64,000 nt of DNA from Flavobacterium ginsenosidimutans. Its GTDB lineage: Bacteria; Bacteroidota; Bacteroidia; Flavobacteriales; Flavobacteriaceae. The first letter of the stretch is position 1, and every line of letters begins with the position of its first letter. The notes under the pieces are model-generated. The model worked only from the letters and a program-made list of their open reading frames with translations. It did not search any database and was not told the origin of the DNA. The translations under genes and the position numbers were made by a program. The DNA is taken from NCBI RefSeq assembly GCF_003254625.1, contig NZ_QJRJ01000065.1:24805-88804 (forward strand). Direction: 5' to 3'. Shown in pieces: positions 35,812 to 44,479 of the stretch.

Positions 35812-36255
35812 TTAGTTTTTTGTGTCAAGTAAAATTTTACTTATCCCAGTTGTGTTATCTTGTTCTAAAACTGCATTTTTAACTTCAACAGATTTTATTA
35901 CTATCGAGGTGCATTCACTTTTTCGCTTTTGCGTTACAACATATATTTCGCAAACATTTTTTCCTTCAATATTGATTGCGTACTTAAGTGAATTAGATTC
36001 CCAACCAAAGCTTAAAGACAAACGGTTTAAGCTATCCACAAAATCAGATTGAATTGTTTTGTTTTGATTTAAATCGATTATAGTTACTTCTTTTTTTGGA
36101 TCAAAAGTGCCATTTTCGAATAAGTTTTCTCTCGAATCTTTATCAATTAATTCAAAAGTAAGAACTGCTGGTCCTGTAGAACAAAGTTGATCAGATCCAC
36201 ATCCTGCTGTAAAAATTAAAACAAGAAGAAGTGAAATTATTGGTAGTTTTTTCAT
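35812..36255 (-). CDS. Hypothetical lipoprotein
   Basis: 147 residues. A clear lipobox lies in LIFTAGCGSDQLC. The mature part is mostly beta-strand with a second cysteine pair region (CSTG, NVCEIYV, SECTS). I do not recognise the family. It is 32 bases upstream of the hydrolase gene on the same strand. Confidence 0.7.
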   Translation of the reverse strand: MKKLPIISLLLVLIFTAGCGSDQLCSTGPAVLTFELIDKDSRENLFENGTFDPKKEVTIIDLNQNKTIQSDFVDSLNRLSLSFGWESNSLKYAINIEGKNVCEIYVVTQKRKSECTSIVIKSVEVKNAVLEQDNTTGISKILLDTKN

Positions 36256-36306
36256 TGATTACTATAAGTTTTTGGTTTAACCAAATGTAGGATTTTTATA
36301 TGTAAT

Positions 36307-36476
36307 CTAAACGTTAACTTTAATAGAAAATAATATTTTAAATGCAATATTATATTTAAAATCATTAGTATCATTGTAATGAACTTTCTGGAGAATAGTT
36401 CCATTTTGCAAAATCACAATGCTTGGATCTGCTTTTTCAACTGTTTTTAAAGCTGTCGCAAAAACAAGAAATGAGT
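36307..36476 (-). pseudogene. Detached 3' fragment of a second DoxX/BT_3928-like gene
   Basis: The minus strand encodes TALKTVEKADPSIVILQNGT followed by ILQKVHYNDTNDF. This closely matches the C-terminus of the intact protein at 37595-38695 (TALKTVERANPSIVVVHDGT, IAQKVHYNDTDDL). The frame then runs on past the original stop position to TAG at 36307-36309. There is no start, and the rest of the gene is gone. The fragment begins at the stop codon of the 341-codon membrane protein gene. Confidence 0.85.
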
Positions 36477-37502
36477 TTATTTTTTCTTATTTAGAAAATG
36501 ATTATACGTCATTAAAAGGAATGGGAATGTTACAAAAGTTAGCCAGATTATAAATTGTCTGGAAACGATGTCAAAACAATAATTTAAAAAGAAAATAGTA
36601 CTAACAAAAAGAATACAGAACTTAGAGTCTGATTTGCTTACCTGTGTATCTGAATATCTATCGATGTGTTGATTTTTGAGTTCGCTTATGGTGTCAGAAT
36701 ACTCTATAAAGAAGAATATTTTCCAACTAGGCAGAAAACCAATAAGCATCATAAAATTCTGAATCATGTAAATACTTGAAATACCTAAAAGAAAATATTG
36801 AATTGCAATATAAGTTCCTTGTATTAATTCATTAGTGCTTACAATGTTTCCACTATGAAAAAAACCAGATAAATTATCGATAGCAAAAAACATCATAATT
36901 ATCGAACTCCAGATGCTTAGGATTAGTTTTTTAGTATCAGATAAATAAACTTTACTAAAAGCATTATAAAAAGAAAATAAGGAAAGAGAAATTACAATAA
37001 TAATAAATGTTCGTAAGATGATATTATCAAATCTTACCAAACCAGTATCTACAACCCAATAAATCATGGATATCGAAAGCATTAAGGTTATACCTTCTGT
37101 CAATTGAGGAGCAATTCTTCTCCGATTAAATATTAGTGAAAAAGTAACATATAAAATAAAGAAAACAATAGGCCAAGCTAAAATACTTAGATTTAAAATT
37201 TGGGTCAAATCAAATTTTGTATTAGGCGAGATGTGATATAAATAAAGGCCTAAAGAAAAAGTAGCAATAAAAGAAATAATTGATATTAAAACAGCTGTTT
37301 TCCAGGTTTTTGTAATTCTTTTGCTTTCAAAAATAATACCTGCTATTAATGCTAGAATATGAAGAGGAAGCAAATGTATACCATCAGTTTCGTAAAAATT
37401 AAAATCACAGATGGCATAAAGAATTAAAAAGAATAGAAATGAAAAAAGGTAAAGATATTTAGAAAACGTGCTAGTTAATTCATTTTTTAGTTTTGAACTC
37501 AT
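36477..37502 (-). CDS. Multi-pass membrane protein, unknown function
   Basis: 341 residues with about ten hydrophobic helices and a short cytoplasmic loop (residues about 270-295, EYSDTISELKNQHIDRYSDT). There is no signal peptide and no recognisable family motif. It lies between the intact DoxX-like gene and a broken copy of that gene's tail, so it probably arrived with a duplication or insertion. Confidence 0.7.
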   Translation of the reverse strand: MSSKLKNELTSTFSKYLYLFSFLFFLILYAICDFNFYETDGIHLLPLHILALIAGIIFESKRITKTWKTAVLISIISFIATFSLGLYLYHISPNTKFDLTQILNLSILAWPIVFFILYVTFSLIFNRRRIAPQLTEGITLMLSISMIYWVVDTGLVRFDNIILRTFIIIVISLSLFSFYNAFSKVYLSDTKKLILSIWSSIIMMFFAIDNLSGFFHSGNIVSTNELIQGTYIAIQYFLLGISSIYMIQNFMMLIGFLPSWKIFFFIEYSDTISELKNQHIDRYSDTQVSKSDSKFCILFVSTIFFLNYCFDIVSRQFIIWLTFVTFPFLLMTYNHFLNKKK

Positions 37503-37530
37503 ATTTCTTACTGGTAAATTGTTTATTCAA

Positions 37531-37567
37531 AAAAACGCCAATAAATCTAAAAAAGAAATATTGGCGT
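37531..37567 (-). terminator. Terminator after the DoxX-like gene
   Basis: ACGCCAATA (37535-37543) pairs with TATTGGCGT (37559-37567); an A run on the left gives T on the minus strand. Confidence 0.7.
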
Positions 37568-37594
37568 CTTTAAAATTTATATTTTTTTGAAATA

Positions 37595-38695
37595 TTATAA
37601 TTTCAAATCATCAGTATCATTGTAGTGTACTTTTTGAGCGATAGTTCCGTCATGTACAACCACAATACTTGGATTTGCTCTTTCAACTGTTTTTAAAGCA
37701 GTTCCATCGCAAAAATAGAAATCAATATCTAAAGCGTAGTTTTTCTTCGCTTTAGCAATTTCGTCAGCTCCAGAAGCAGTCATTCCAATTACTTTGTAAC
37801 CTTTTGCTTTTGCATCAGCAGTAACTTTTGCTAATTTTTTCATTCCTTCAGGATTTGATAAATTCAAATCGTAAGTTACGAAGATTAGTAATTTTGGCTC
37901 TTTTAATAATTCTTCTTTATAGTCAGAATCATCTTTTGTCATAGAAAAATCGTGAATAGGAGGAATGTAGCCTTCAGTAATTACTTTGTCTTTACGATCC
38001 ACAAAAACAGCACCTTCTGGAATATTCATTAAATCTTTCTCTGTAAATTCTTTTTCAACGCCATTTACTTTGTAGATAAAAATCATTTCTACAACAGATT
38101 TTGGAGCGCCTTCTGGAATTTCCATTCCTTTTTCGATGTTTGTTCCTACTTTATACGGACGGAAATCTTTAATTGGATTATGATTGATAACCCAAACCGC
38201 CATAAAAACGCATAAAACAATGCTGATTAAAGTGATAATGTTAGTTACCAATTTAGAAAATAAAGGTTTTACTAATTTTTTGTTGATAAATAAAATCAGG
38301 ATAAAGAATAGTAAAACAACATCTTTTGTGAATGATTGCCAAGGCGTTAAGTGTAAAGCGTCTCCGAAACATCCGCAATCTTTTACTACATCAAAATATG
38401 CTGAATAGAAAGTAAGGAATGTAAAGAAAACAATCAATAAGAGTAAAGCCCAAATCGTTAGTTTTGATTTATAGCCAACCAACAGCATTACACCTAAAAC
38501 TACTTCTAAAATCACTAAAAAGATCGCTAATCCTAAAGCTAATGGCTCTAAAAATGGCATATTGAAAACAGGTTCACTGAAATATTCAGCCAGTTTATAA
38601 GAGAATCCAACAGGATCGTTTAGTTTGATTAATCCGGAAATAATAAATAGGACACCGACAAATAATCGGGAGAATTGGGTAATGATGTTTTTCAT
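37595..38695 (-). CDS. DoxX/MauE-type membrane protein with thioredoxin-like C-terminus (BT_3928 family)
   Basis: 366 residues. Four helices form the N-terminal DoxX/MauE domain (about 1-145), including KDCGCFGDALHLTP with a Cys pair. A further helix and a C-terminal thioredoxin-like domain without a CxxC follow (about 215-366). MauE-like proteins help form disulfides or handle redox in the envelope. It is the middle of a run DUF1599 - DoxX - thioredoxin - tpiA - prmA - clpS. A fragment of a second copy lies at 36307-36476. Confidence 0.88.
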   Translation of the reverse strand: MKNIITQFSRLFVGVLFIISGLIKLNDPVGFSYKLAEYFSEPVFNMPFLEPLALGLAIFLVILEVVLGVMLLVGYKSKLTIWALLLLIVFFTFLTFYSAYFDVVKDCGCFGDALHLTPWQSFTKDVVLLFFILILFINKKLVKPLFSKLVTNIITLISIVLCVFMAVWVINHNPIKDFRPYKVGTNIEKGMEIPEGAPKSVVEMIFIYKVNGVEKEFTEKDLMNIPEGAVFVDRKDKVITEGYIPPIHDFSMTKDDSDYKEELLKEPKLLIFVTYDLNLSNPEGMKKLAKVTADAKAKGYKVIGMTASGADEIAKAKKNYALDIDFYFCDGTALKTVERANPSIVVVHDGTIAQKVHYNDTDDLKL

Positions 38696-38760
38696 AATGA
38701 ATATTTAAAAATTCAAATTCCAAGTTTAGCATTGGAATTTGGGATTTAAAATTTGAAATT

Positions 38761-39303
38761 TTATTTAGTAATAGGATTTAGGATTAAAGCAAAAACAGAA
38801 TAATTAATCATATCCTGATAATTAGCATCGATTCCTTCAGACACTATTGTTTTTCCTTTATTATCTTCAATTTGCTTAACGCGAAGGAGTTTCTGCAAAA
38901 TCAAATCGGTTAATGAACTTACACGCATATCGCGCCAAGCTTCGCCGTAATCGTGATTTTTGGCTTCCATTAAATCTTTGGTTAATTTTACTTTAGCATC
39001 GTATAATTCAGTTGCTTTTTCTACGTCAAGATCTGGCTGATCTACAACGCCCAATTCTAACTGAATCAAAGCCATGATAGAATAATTGATGATTCCGATA
39101 AATTCTCCTTTTTCGTCTTCATCTACTTTACGAACCTCGTTTTCCTGTAAACTTCTAATTCGTTGCGCTTTTATAAAAATTTGATCTGTCAGCGATGGCA
39201 GTCTTAAAATTCTCCACGCACTGCCGTAATCTTTCATTTTATTGATAAACAATGTTCGGCAAACCGCGATAACATTATCAAACTCTTGGGAAGTATTCTT
39301 CAT
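38761..39303 (-). CDS. DUF1599 protein
   Basis: 180 residues made of two similar halves, each with a K-x-x-DYGxAWRxxRxxSLTDxI block (KMKDYGSAWRILRLPSLTDQ and NHDYGEAWRDMRVSSLTD). That is the duplicated DUF1599 unit. Function is not established; the pattern recalls small nucleotide-binding helical proteins. It is the first gene of the minus-strand run with the DoxX-like gene and has a full promoter (39334-39365). Confidence 0.92.
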   Translation of the reverse strand: MKNTSQEFDNVIAVCRTLFINKMKDYGSAWRILRLPSLTDQIFIKAQRIRSLQENEVRKVDEDEKGEFIGIINYSIMALIQLELGVVDQPDLDVEKATELYDAKVKLTKDLMEAKNHDYGEAWRDMRVSSLTDLILQKLLRVKQIEDNKGKTIVSEGIDANYQDMINYSVFALILNPITK

Positions 39304-39333
39304 TTATATGCTGTATATTTGCTAAAATTTCTT

Positions 39334-39365
39334 CAAAAATAAGGATAATTTTTTAAGAGTTTCAA
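39334..39365 (-). promoter_or_regulatory. Promoter of the DUF1599-DoxX unit
   Basis: Minus strand: TTG (39365-39363), 21 bases, TATTTTTG (39341-39334). The -33 TTG is part of one of the GTTTCAAGTT repeats. Confidence 0.6.
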
Positions 39366-39486
39366 GTTTAAGGTTCGCTTTGTTTCAAGTTTTTTCTAAA
39401 CAAAGTGTTAATGGCGATAACTTGAAACTAAAATATGTTTCAAGTTTAAAGTTCTCGAACTTACGCAATCTGTATCAACTTGAAAC
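39359..39486. repeat. Cluster of five GTTTCAAGTT repeats (three direct, two inverted)
   Basis: GTTTCAAGTT at 39359-39368, 39382-39391 and 39437-39446; its inverse AACTTGAAAC at 39419-39428 and 39477-39486. They fill the divergent gap between DUF1599 and folP and can fold into alternative hairpins. Confidence 0.85.
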
Positions 39487-39513
39487 GTTAAACAAATAAA
39501 AACGTGAAACAAA

Positions 39514-40347
39514 ATGTTTATTAACTGCAAAGGAGAACTTATCGATTTGTCAATTCCGAGAGTAATGGGAATTCTTAATGTTACTCCAAATTCTTTCTTT
39601 GACGGAGGAAAATATAAAAACGAAGACGAAATTATTTCGCAAGTAGATAAAATGCTTTCTGAAGGCGCAACATTCATCGATATTGGAGCGTATTCTAGTA
39701 AACCAAGCGCTGAATTTGTAACAGAACAAGAAGAAATCGACAGAATTGTTCCAGCAATCGAATTGATTTTAAAACACTTTCCAAAGACTTTATTATCTAT
39801 TGATACTTTTAGAGCCGAAGTTGCAAAAGCAAGTATAGAAAGTGGCGCGGCAATTATAAACGATATTGCTGCTGGCGAATTAGACGATAAAATGTTTGAT
39901 GTAATTGCGCATTATAACGTTCCGTATATCATGATGCACATGCGAGGCAATCCGCAGACTATGCAGAGTTTGACGCAATACGATGATATTATAAAAGAAA
40001 TGCTTTTCTATTTTTCAGAAAAAGTAAAAAAAGCACGTAGTCTAGGAATCAACGATTTGATTTTAGATCCTGGTTTCGGTTTTGCTAAAACAACCGATCA
40101 GAATTATGAAGTAATGCAGAAAATGGAACTTTTTAATATTTTAGAATTACCAGTTTTAGCAGGAATTTCTAGAAAATCGATGATTTATAAAACACTTGAT
40201 ATCACTCCACAAGAAGCCTTAAACGGAACTACTTTCTTGAATACAATAGCTTTGACAAAAGGCGCTAAAATTCTTCGTGTTCATGATGTGAAAGAAGCGG
40301 TGGAATGTGTTACTTTGTTTGGTAAAATGAGTTTGAATACTATTTAA
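39514..40347 (+). CDS. folP: Dihydropteroate synthase
   Basis: 277 residues. VMGILNVTPNSFFDGGKY is the first pterin-binding signature, DIGAYSSKPSAEFV the second, with LSIDTFRAEVA, IINDIAAGE and LDPGFGFAKT following. It joins p-aminobenzoate to the pterin in folate synthesis and is the sulfonamide target. It is transcribed away from DUF1599. A large inverted repeat follows 8 bases after the stop and may end the message. Confidence 0.97.
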   Translation: MFINCKGELIDLSIPRVMGILNVTPNSFFDGGKYKNEDEIISQVDKMLSEGATFIDIGAYSSKPSAEFVTEQEEIDRIVPAIELILKHFPKTLLSIDTFRAEVAKASIESGAAIINDIAAGELDDKMFDVIAHYNVPYIMMHMRGNPQTMQSLTQYDDIIKEMLFYFSEKVKKARSLGINDLILDPGFGFAKTTDQNYEVMQKMELFNILELPVLAGISRKSMIYKTLDITPQEALNGTTFLNTIALTKGAKILRVHDVKEAVECVTLFGKMSLNTI

Positions 40348-40355
40348 ACGATAGA

Positions 40356-40459
40356 TTTGTCATTCCGAGGAACGAGGAATCACACTAGTATTTCCTCAAA
40401 GTATGTCGCCAATCTTTGTTGAGTTTCGAGTGTGATTCCTCGTTCCTCGGAATGACAAA
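40356..40459. repeat. Long inverted repeat, 30-bp perfect arms (GTCATTCCGAGGAACGAGGA)
   Basis: Arm 40356-40385 is the exact inverse of 40430-40459. The 44-base centre has a further CTCAAAG / CTTTG pairing. The arm core GTCATTCCGAGGAACGAGGA looks like a dispersed flavobacterial repeat. The element at 44480-44583 has the same plan with related arms (GTCATTTCGACGAAGGAGAA). Confidence 0.9.
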
Positions 40460-40495
40460 ACGTTGTATTAATTCTTTGTGTAAAAAATAAATAAA

Positions 40496-41128
40496 ATGAA
40501 ATACTTTACCCTAATTATAGCTTTCCTACTTTTCTCCTGCGGAAAAAAAGAAGACGTTTTATTACCAAAATCAAATGTTTCAATTGTAAAAGACGTACAA
40601 GATCATTCGCCGATTTACATCTTTTTCAAAGTTGATGGAAAAGATACAATTGCCGATTTGAATAGAAAAAGTGCCATTATATCAACCAATTGGATTTTTA
40701 ATATAGACAAACGCTTGCCTTTAAAATCGGTTATGCCGCAGGTAATAAAAATGCAAGAAAAAAAGCGTAACGAGAAAATGCATCAGAATGAAGAATCTGA
40801 AAACTATTATTCTTATGCAGATTCTATTGGAAAGAATTTAGCTTTTATTCCTTTTACGAAAGTGTTTTATAAAATGGAAAAACCTACCGCAGGAAGTTTT
40901 GTTGTTTATTTTAAAAAAGGAAAAAAACAGGTTTTCATGGGAAATAAGGAAATAAAAATTTCCGAAATATTAAAGTATTTTTATAGCATAAAGTTTGATA
41001 GAGTCCCAGATTTGGTGTTTTTATTCGATAAGGATATGAGTTACGGAGAGTATATTCAATATAAAATTTTACTGCAAAAAGATGTGACTTACAATCTTGA
41101 TAAACTCCCAGTAGAATTTATTTTCTAA
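40496..41128 (+). CDS. Hypothetical lipoprotein
   Basis: 210 residues. The lipobox lies in IIAFLLFSCGKKED. The mature part has beta segments and a lysine-rich middle (MQEKKRNEKMHQNEE). No family recognised. Alone between the inverted repeat after folP and a bidirectional terminator. Confidence 0.75.
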   Translation: MKYFTLIIAFLLFSCGKKEDVLLPKSNVSIVKDVQDHSPIYIFFKVDGKDTIADLNRKSAIISTNWIFNIDKRLPLKSVMPQVIKMQEKKRNEKMHQNEESENYYSYADSIGKNLAFIPFTKVFYKMEKPTAGSFVVYFKKGKKQVFMGNKEIKISEILKYFYSIKFDRVPDLVFLFDKDMSYGEYIQYKILLQKDVTYNLDKLPVEFIF

Positions 41129-41157
41129 AGGAATTAAGAGCAAGAAAAACAAGAATT

Positions 41158-41190
41158 AAAAAGCCTTTCTAGAATCAGAAAGGCTTTTTT
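41158..41190. terminator. Bidirectional terminator
   Basis: AAAAAGCCTTTCT (41158-41170), AGAATC loop, AGAAAGGCTTTTT (41177-41189). It serves the converging genes on both sides. Confidence 0.88.
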
Positions 41191-41201
41191 TAATTGTAAG
41201 G

Positions 41202-41660
41202 TTAATAACCGCCACCACCTCCGCCACCTCCGGAAGTGCCAGTTTTCATTAAAGTACCACTAATTTCGCCATTAGGATATGCTGTGGTATGTAAATTTAC
41301 ATAATAATGATTGGCCATAAGTTCTGTAATTTGTGCATCTGTCACGCTGCCAGACACAGTAAATGGAGAAGTTGCTACACTTTCATCAGAAAACGGGATA
41401 ACTATTGCACCATCTGCGGCATGTATATGACCGTGTGTTGGTGTTAACCCCGAATAAGTAACTTTGATTTCGAATGTTTTTGCCGTTTTATTTAATGTGA
41501 GCGCAGCAGTGCCAGAAGCTGTAGAAGTAACACCAGTTGGAGGAGTTAAGGCAGCTGAGAAAGTTACCATAACAGGTGAATTGTTGTCATCACTATTAGA
41601 ACATGAAGTTCCAATAAAGAGCAGAAATAAAAATGCTGAAAATTTAATTAGAGCTTTCAT
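41202..41660 (-). CDS. CHRD-domain lipoprotein
   Basis: 152 residues. The lipobox lies in LFIGTSCSNSDD. The CHRD domain shows the paired features THGHIHAADG and YYVNLHTTAYPNGEISG. CHRD domains occur in chordin and in many bacterial exported proteins of unknown role. The C-terminus is a run of eight glycines followed by Tyr, an odd low-complexity end. Single gene, likely surface or periplasmic. Confidence 0.88.
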   Translation of the reverse strand: MKALIKFSAFLFLLFIGTSCSNSDDNNSPVMVTFSAALTPPTGVTSTASGTAALTLNKTAKTFEIKVTYSGLTPTHGHIHAADGAIVIPFSDESVATSPFTVSGSVTDAQITELMANHYYVNLHTTAYPNGEISGTLMKTGTSGGGGGGGGY

Positions 41661-41855
41661 AATTATGTTTTTTTTAAATTAGAAAAAAGGTTAAAAAACT
41701 ATAATTATTAAATCTTTTAAGAGATAATAAAGCACTGTAAATTTACGATTTTAATTTTGTTTTATGGTTTAAAATATTGATTATTAAATTTTTATGGTTT
41801 TTGGAGGCAATAAATTTTTAAATTAAAAATTTGAAATCTAAAACTTAAAATAAAC

Positions 41856-42329
41856 TTATTGATGATGATAAGGTTCATTTCGTAAAATGGTAAATCCGCG
41901 GTACAGTTGTTCGATAAAAAATAAACGAACCATTTGATGTGAAAATGTCATTAGCGAAAGCGAAACTTTTCCCTGCGCTTTTTTATAAACGGTTTCAGAA
42001 AATCCGTAAGGTCCACCAATAACAAAAACCAGTGTTTTTACACCAGAATTCATTTTCTTTTGCAATTCTTCAGAAAAACCAACGCTTGAGAAAGTTTTTC
42101 CGTTTTCGTCCAATAAAATTAATTGATCGGTGGCAGAAAGTTTTGAAAGAATCAATTCGCCTTCTTTTTCTTTTTGCTGGCTTTCAGATAAGTTTTTTAC
42201 GTTTTTGATGTCTGGAATAATCTCCAATTCAAATTTGATATAAAAAGACAAACGTTTGGTGTAATCGTCAATCAACGTTTGAAGCGATTTGTTATCTGTT
42301 TTACCTATTGCGATAAGTTTGATGTTCAT
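41856..42329 (-). CDS. rlmH: 23S rRNA (pseudouridine-1915-N3)-methyltransferase RlmH
   Basis: 157 residues, standard size for this SPOUT methyltransferase. LILLDENGKTFSSVGF, VFVIGGPYGFSE (SAM-binding knot) and the C-terminal SLMTFSHQMVRLFFIEQLYR and NEPYHH are all typical. It methylates the pseudouridine in helix 69 of 23S rRNA. No close operon partner. Confidence 0.96.
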   Translation of the reverse strand: MNIKLIAIGKTDNKSLQTLIDDYTKRLSFYIKFELEIIPDIKNVKNLSESQQKEKEGELILSKLSATDQLILLDENGKTFSSVGFSEELQKKMNSGVKTLVFVIGGPYGFSETVYKKAQGKVSLSLMTFSHQMVRLFFIEQLYRGFTILRNEPYHHQ

Positions 42330-42357
42330 TTGCTAAGTTTTTGCCACGAATTGCGGT

Positions 42358-42500
42358 AATTTAAACACATAGAGACATAGTTTTTCTTTGTCTGTAAAAG
42401 GCGTTTCACTAACCGCAATACACATAGCTATGTGTTAAAGCTTGCTTTTTCTGTAATCTTAAACGGAAACAATTATGCCTATGTTTCTATGTGTTTAATT
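42358..42500. repeat. Inverted repeat with TTAAACACATAGA arms and inner palindrome
   Basis: TTAAACACATAGAGACATAG (42361-42380) is the inverse, with one mismatch near the centre, of 42479-42499. Between them ACACATAGCTATGTGT (42420-42435) is a perfect 16-base palindrome using the same ACACATAG word. It fills the gap upstream of rlmH. Confidence 0.8.
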
Positions 42501-42516
42501 GTTTACGCAAAGCAAT

Positions 42517-42822
42517 TTATTGTTTTTTATTCTCAAAAACCGTTTCAAAATGTTCTACAATCGGAAATGGTTCGTAATAGTGATGCAAGATCTTTTTCCA
42601 TTCTAAATACGCTTCAGAAGTTCTAAAACCTACTGTATGATCTTCAAGCGTATTCCAATCGACCAGTAAAAGGTATTTGTTTTCTACTTCTAGACATTTT
42701 TCCAAACGATGTCCTAAATAACCATCTATTGATGAAATATATTGACTTGCTTTCGAAAAATCAGCTTCAAATTGATTGGCTAATTCTAGTTTTACATAAA
42801 GAAATGCTGCTTCTAGGATCAT
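42517..42822 (-). CDS. Antibiotic-biosynthesis-monooxygenase (ABM) domain protein
   Basis: 101 residues from ATG 42822 (a GTG at 42840 would add six). One ABM ferredoxin-like unit: KLELANQFEADFSKASQYIS, GYLGHRLEKCLEVENKYLLL, WNTLEDHTVGFRTSEAYLEW. These small dimeric proteins include quinol monooxygenases and haem-degrading enzymes, but many have unknown roles. The start is set by the inverted repeat that ends at the GTG. Confidence 0.82.
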   Translation of the reverse strand: MILEAAFLYVKLELANQFEADFSKASQYISSIDGYLGHRLEKCLEVENKYLLLVDWNTLEDHTVGFRTSEAYLEWKKILHHYYEPFPIVEHFETVFENKKQ

Positions 42823-42837
42823 AATTTTATTTTTTTG

Positions 42838-42921
42838 CACGCAGATTTTACAGATTTGAGCAGATTTAATTTTTTAGATAAAAATCTGGACAAATCAGCT
42901 TAAATCTGTAAAATCTGCGTG
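42838..42921. repeat. Inverted repeat with 20-bp perfect arms (CACGCAGATTTTACAGATTT)
   Basis: 42838-42857 is the exact inverse of 42902-42921. The inner sequence continues a weaker pairing (CAGATTT / AAATCTG), giving a hairpin over the whole 84 bases between the ABM gene and the adenosine deaminase gene. It looks like another dispersed flavobacterial repeat. Confidence 0.88.
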
Positions 42922-42931
42922 AAATTAAATA

Positions 42932-44347
42932 TTAGTTTTTAGAAAATTTCGATTCAAAAGTTTTAAAACGATTATCTAAATCCTTAATCAATTGTTTTTT
43001 TACCGATGTATCTTGAATAAAACTGTAATTGATGCTGTTGTAAACGTATTTTTTGATCGTTTCATAATTTACATCAGGATATCTTTTCGCTAATAAAACA
43101 TATTGTTCTGTCATATTGCTTCTTAAAATTCCTGCGTCATCAGTACTAATTACAATTGGCACATTAAATTCTTTGTAAAGCGTAAACGGATGTCTGTTTT
43201 CTTTTACTTTCAAAATGAATTCGTTACTCACTAAATTAATCTCGATTGGAATATTTTTTTGAGCCATATATTTCAATAAATCATACGAATTTGCTTCGTA
43301 AGCAATATCTACTCCGTGACCAATTCTGTTTGCTCCTGCAACGTAAATTGCATCATTAATATGCCAAGTCAATTCTTCTGGCTGAACCAAACCTAAAGCC
43401 AATTCGCCCGCATGAAGCGTATATTTTACATCTGGAAATTTCGAATGGCAATATTTAAACATTACCATGTGTAGCCAGTAATCTTTCATCGAAGTTTTTC
43501 CGTGTTCTGGAGAAACTATATTTACACCCGCAGTCAGTTTACTTTCGCTTGACGAAATAAAAGCAATAATCAGATTTTTAAACAAATCTACAGGTTCCAT
43601 AAAACGAAGCACAAAGTTCTGATAACGCATAGTGAATTTTTCGTCATCTATTTTTAAATCTTTATGCAGTTTTGCTATGAAATTATTGTTGAAATCCTCA
43701 GCATATTTTTTAGCTTCTTTTTTCTGAAGTGATTTGTATAATTCGTCCAAAAGTTTCAGAACTGCTTTTTCGTCTTTTTGATCTGCGGCCTGACGTAATT
43801 TTGTATTAAAATCAGCTAAATCAGAAACATTCATATCACACGGAATTGTTGATAATTGAGTTTCGATATAAGAAACATTTTCGGCAATGGCGCGCTTTTT
43901 TAATTCAAGTATTCCTTCTGCAAAATGACCTTGAATAGTAGGTTCAAATTTCATGAAAGAATCAAAAAACTGATCATCAGAAGGCACAGAACCATTATAA
44001 TCTTTTACAGACCAAGTCTGCATGATTTGCTGTTCGTAATAATCTAATTTTCCTTTATTTGCAAGAGATGAAAAGTTTTCCCAGTTTCCGTTTGAAGGTT
44101 TTGTTTTTGAAACCGCCATAGTTTCTAGATTCAGATAAAAATCTTCGGCAATAGCTCTTTCTAAAAGCGGTTCTGCATAAACTGATCCTGAAAAATGGTG
44201 GTGTAAATCGCCTCCTTTAGGCATTTGTTGAAAAAAAGCTGTTAAGAGAGCTTCGTTATTTCTGATTTTTTCTAAATAACTCTCAGCTGATTGAGAAAAG
44301 CCGATTTGTGTTATAAAAATACAGAAAAGCGTAATTATCCTTGTCAT
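42932..44347 (-). CDS. Exported adenosine deaminase-like protein
   Basis: 471 residues. A signal peptide (FCIFITQIGFSQ) is unusual for the cytoplasmic enzyme and recalls secreted ADGF-type deaminases. Zinc and substrate motifs are present: KGGDLHHHFSGS (His49, His51), LHAGE, RIGHGVD, and STDDAGILRSN. It would convert adenosine to inosine outside the cytoplasm, perhaps in purine scavenging. Single gene between two repeat-rich gaps. Confidence 0.88.
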   Translation of the reverse strand: MTRIITLFCIFITQIGFSQSAESYLEKIRNNEALLTAFFQQMPKGGDLHHHFSGSVYAEPLLERAIAEDFYLNLETMAVSKTKPSNGNWENFSSLANKGKLDYYEQQIMQTWSVKDYNGSVPSDDQFFDSFMKFEPTIQGHFAEGILELKKRAIAENVSYIETQLSTIPCDMNVSDLADFNTKLRQAADQKDEKAVLKLLDELYKSLQKKEAKKYAEDFNNNFIAKLHKDLKIDDEKFTMRYQNFVLRFMEPVDLFKNLIIAFISSSESKLTAGVNIVSPEHGKTSMKDYWLHMVMFKYCHSKFPDVKYTLHAGELALGLVQPEELTWHINDAIYVAGANRIGHGVDIAYEANSYDLLKYMAQKNIPIEINLVSNEFILKVKENRHPFTLYKEFNVPIVISTDDAGILRSNMTEQYVLLAKRYPDVNYETIKKYVYNSINYSFIQDTSVKKQLIKDLDNRFKTFESKFSKN

Positions 44348-44479
44348 ACTCTAAGTTTAAATTACATGCAAATATACGAGTTTCCAAGGAGATTTGAAAA
44401 TTTTGTTTTTGGAGGGACGAAGGAGCAGAGGTTCAAAGGGGCAAAGTTTTTTTTAAGTAGATTGTGGTCTTTCGCAATT

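Noticed and set aside
40356..40459. Insertion sequence at the inverted repeat after folP
   Set aside because: Only 104 bases, no transposase frame and no clear target-site duplication; kept as a repeat.
42432..42626. Plus-strand frame over the ABM gene end
   Set aside because: Begins in a dispersed repeat and is antisense to the ABM coding sequence.
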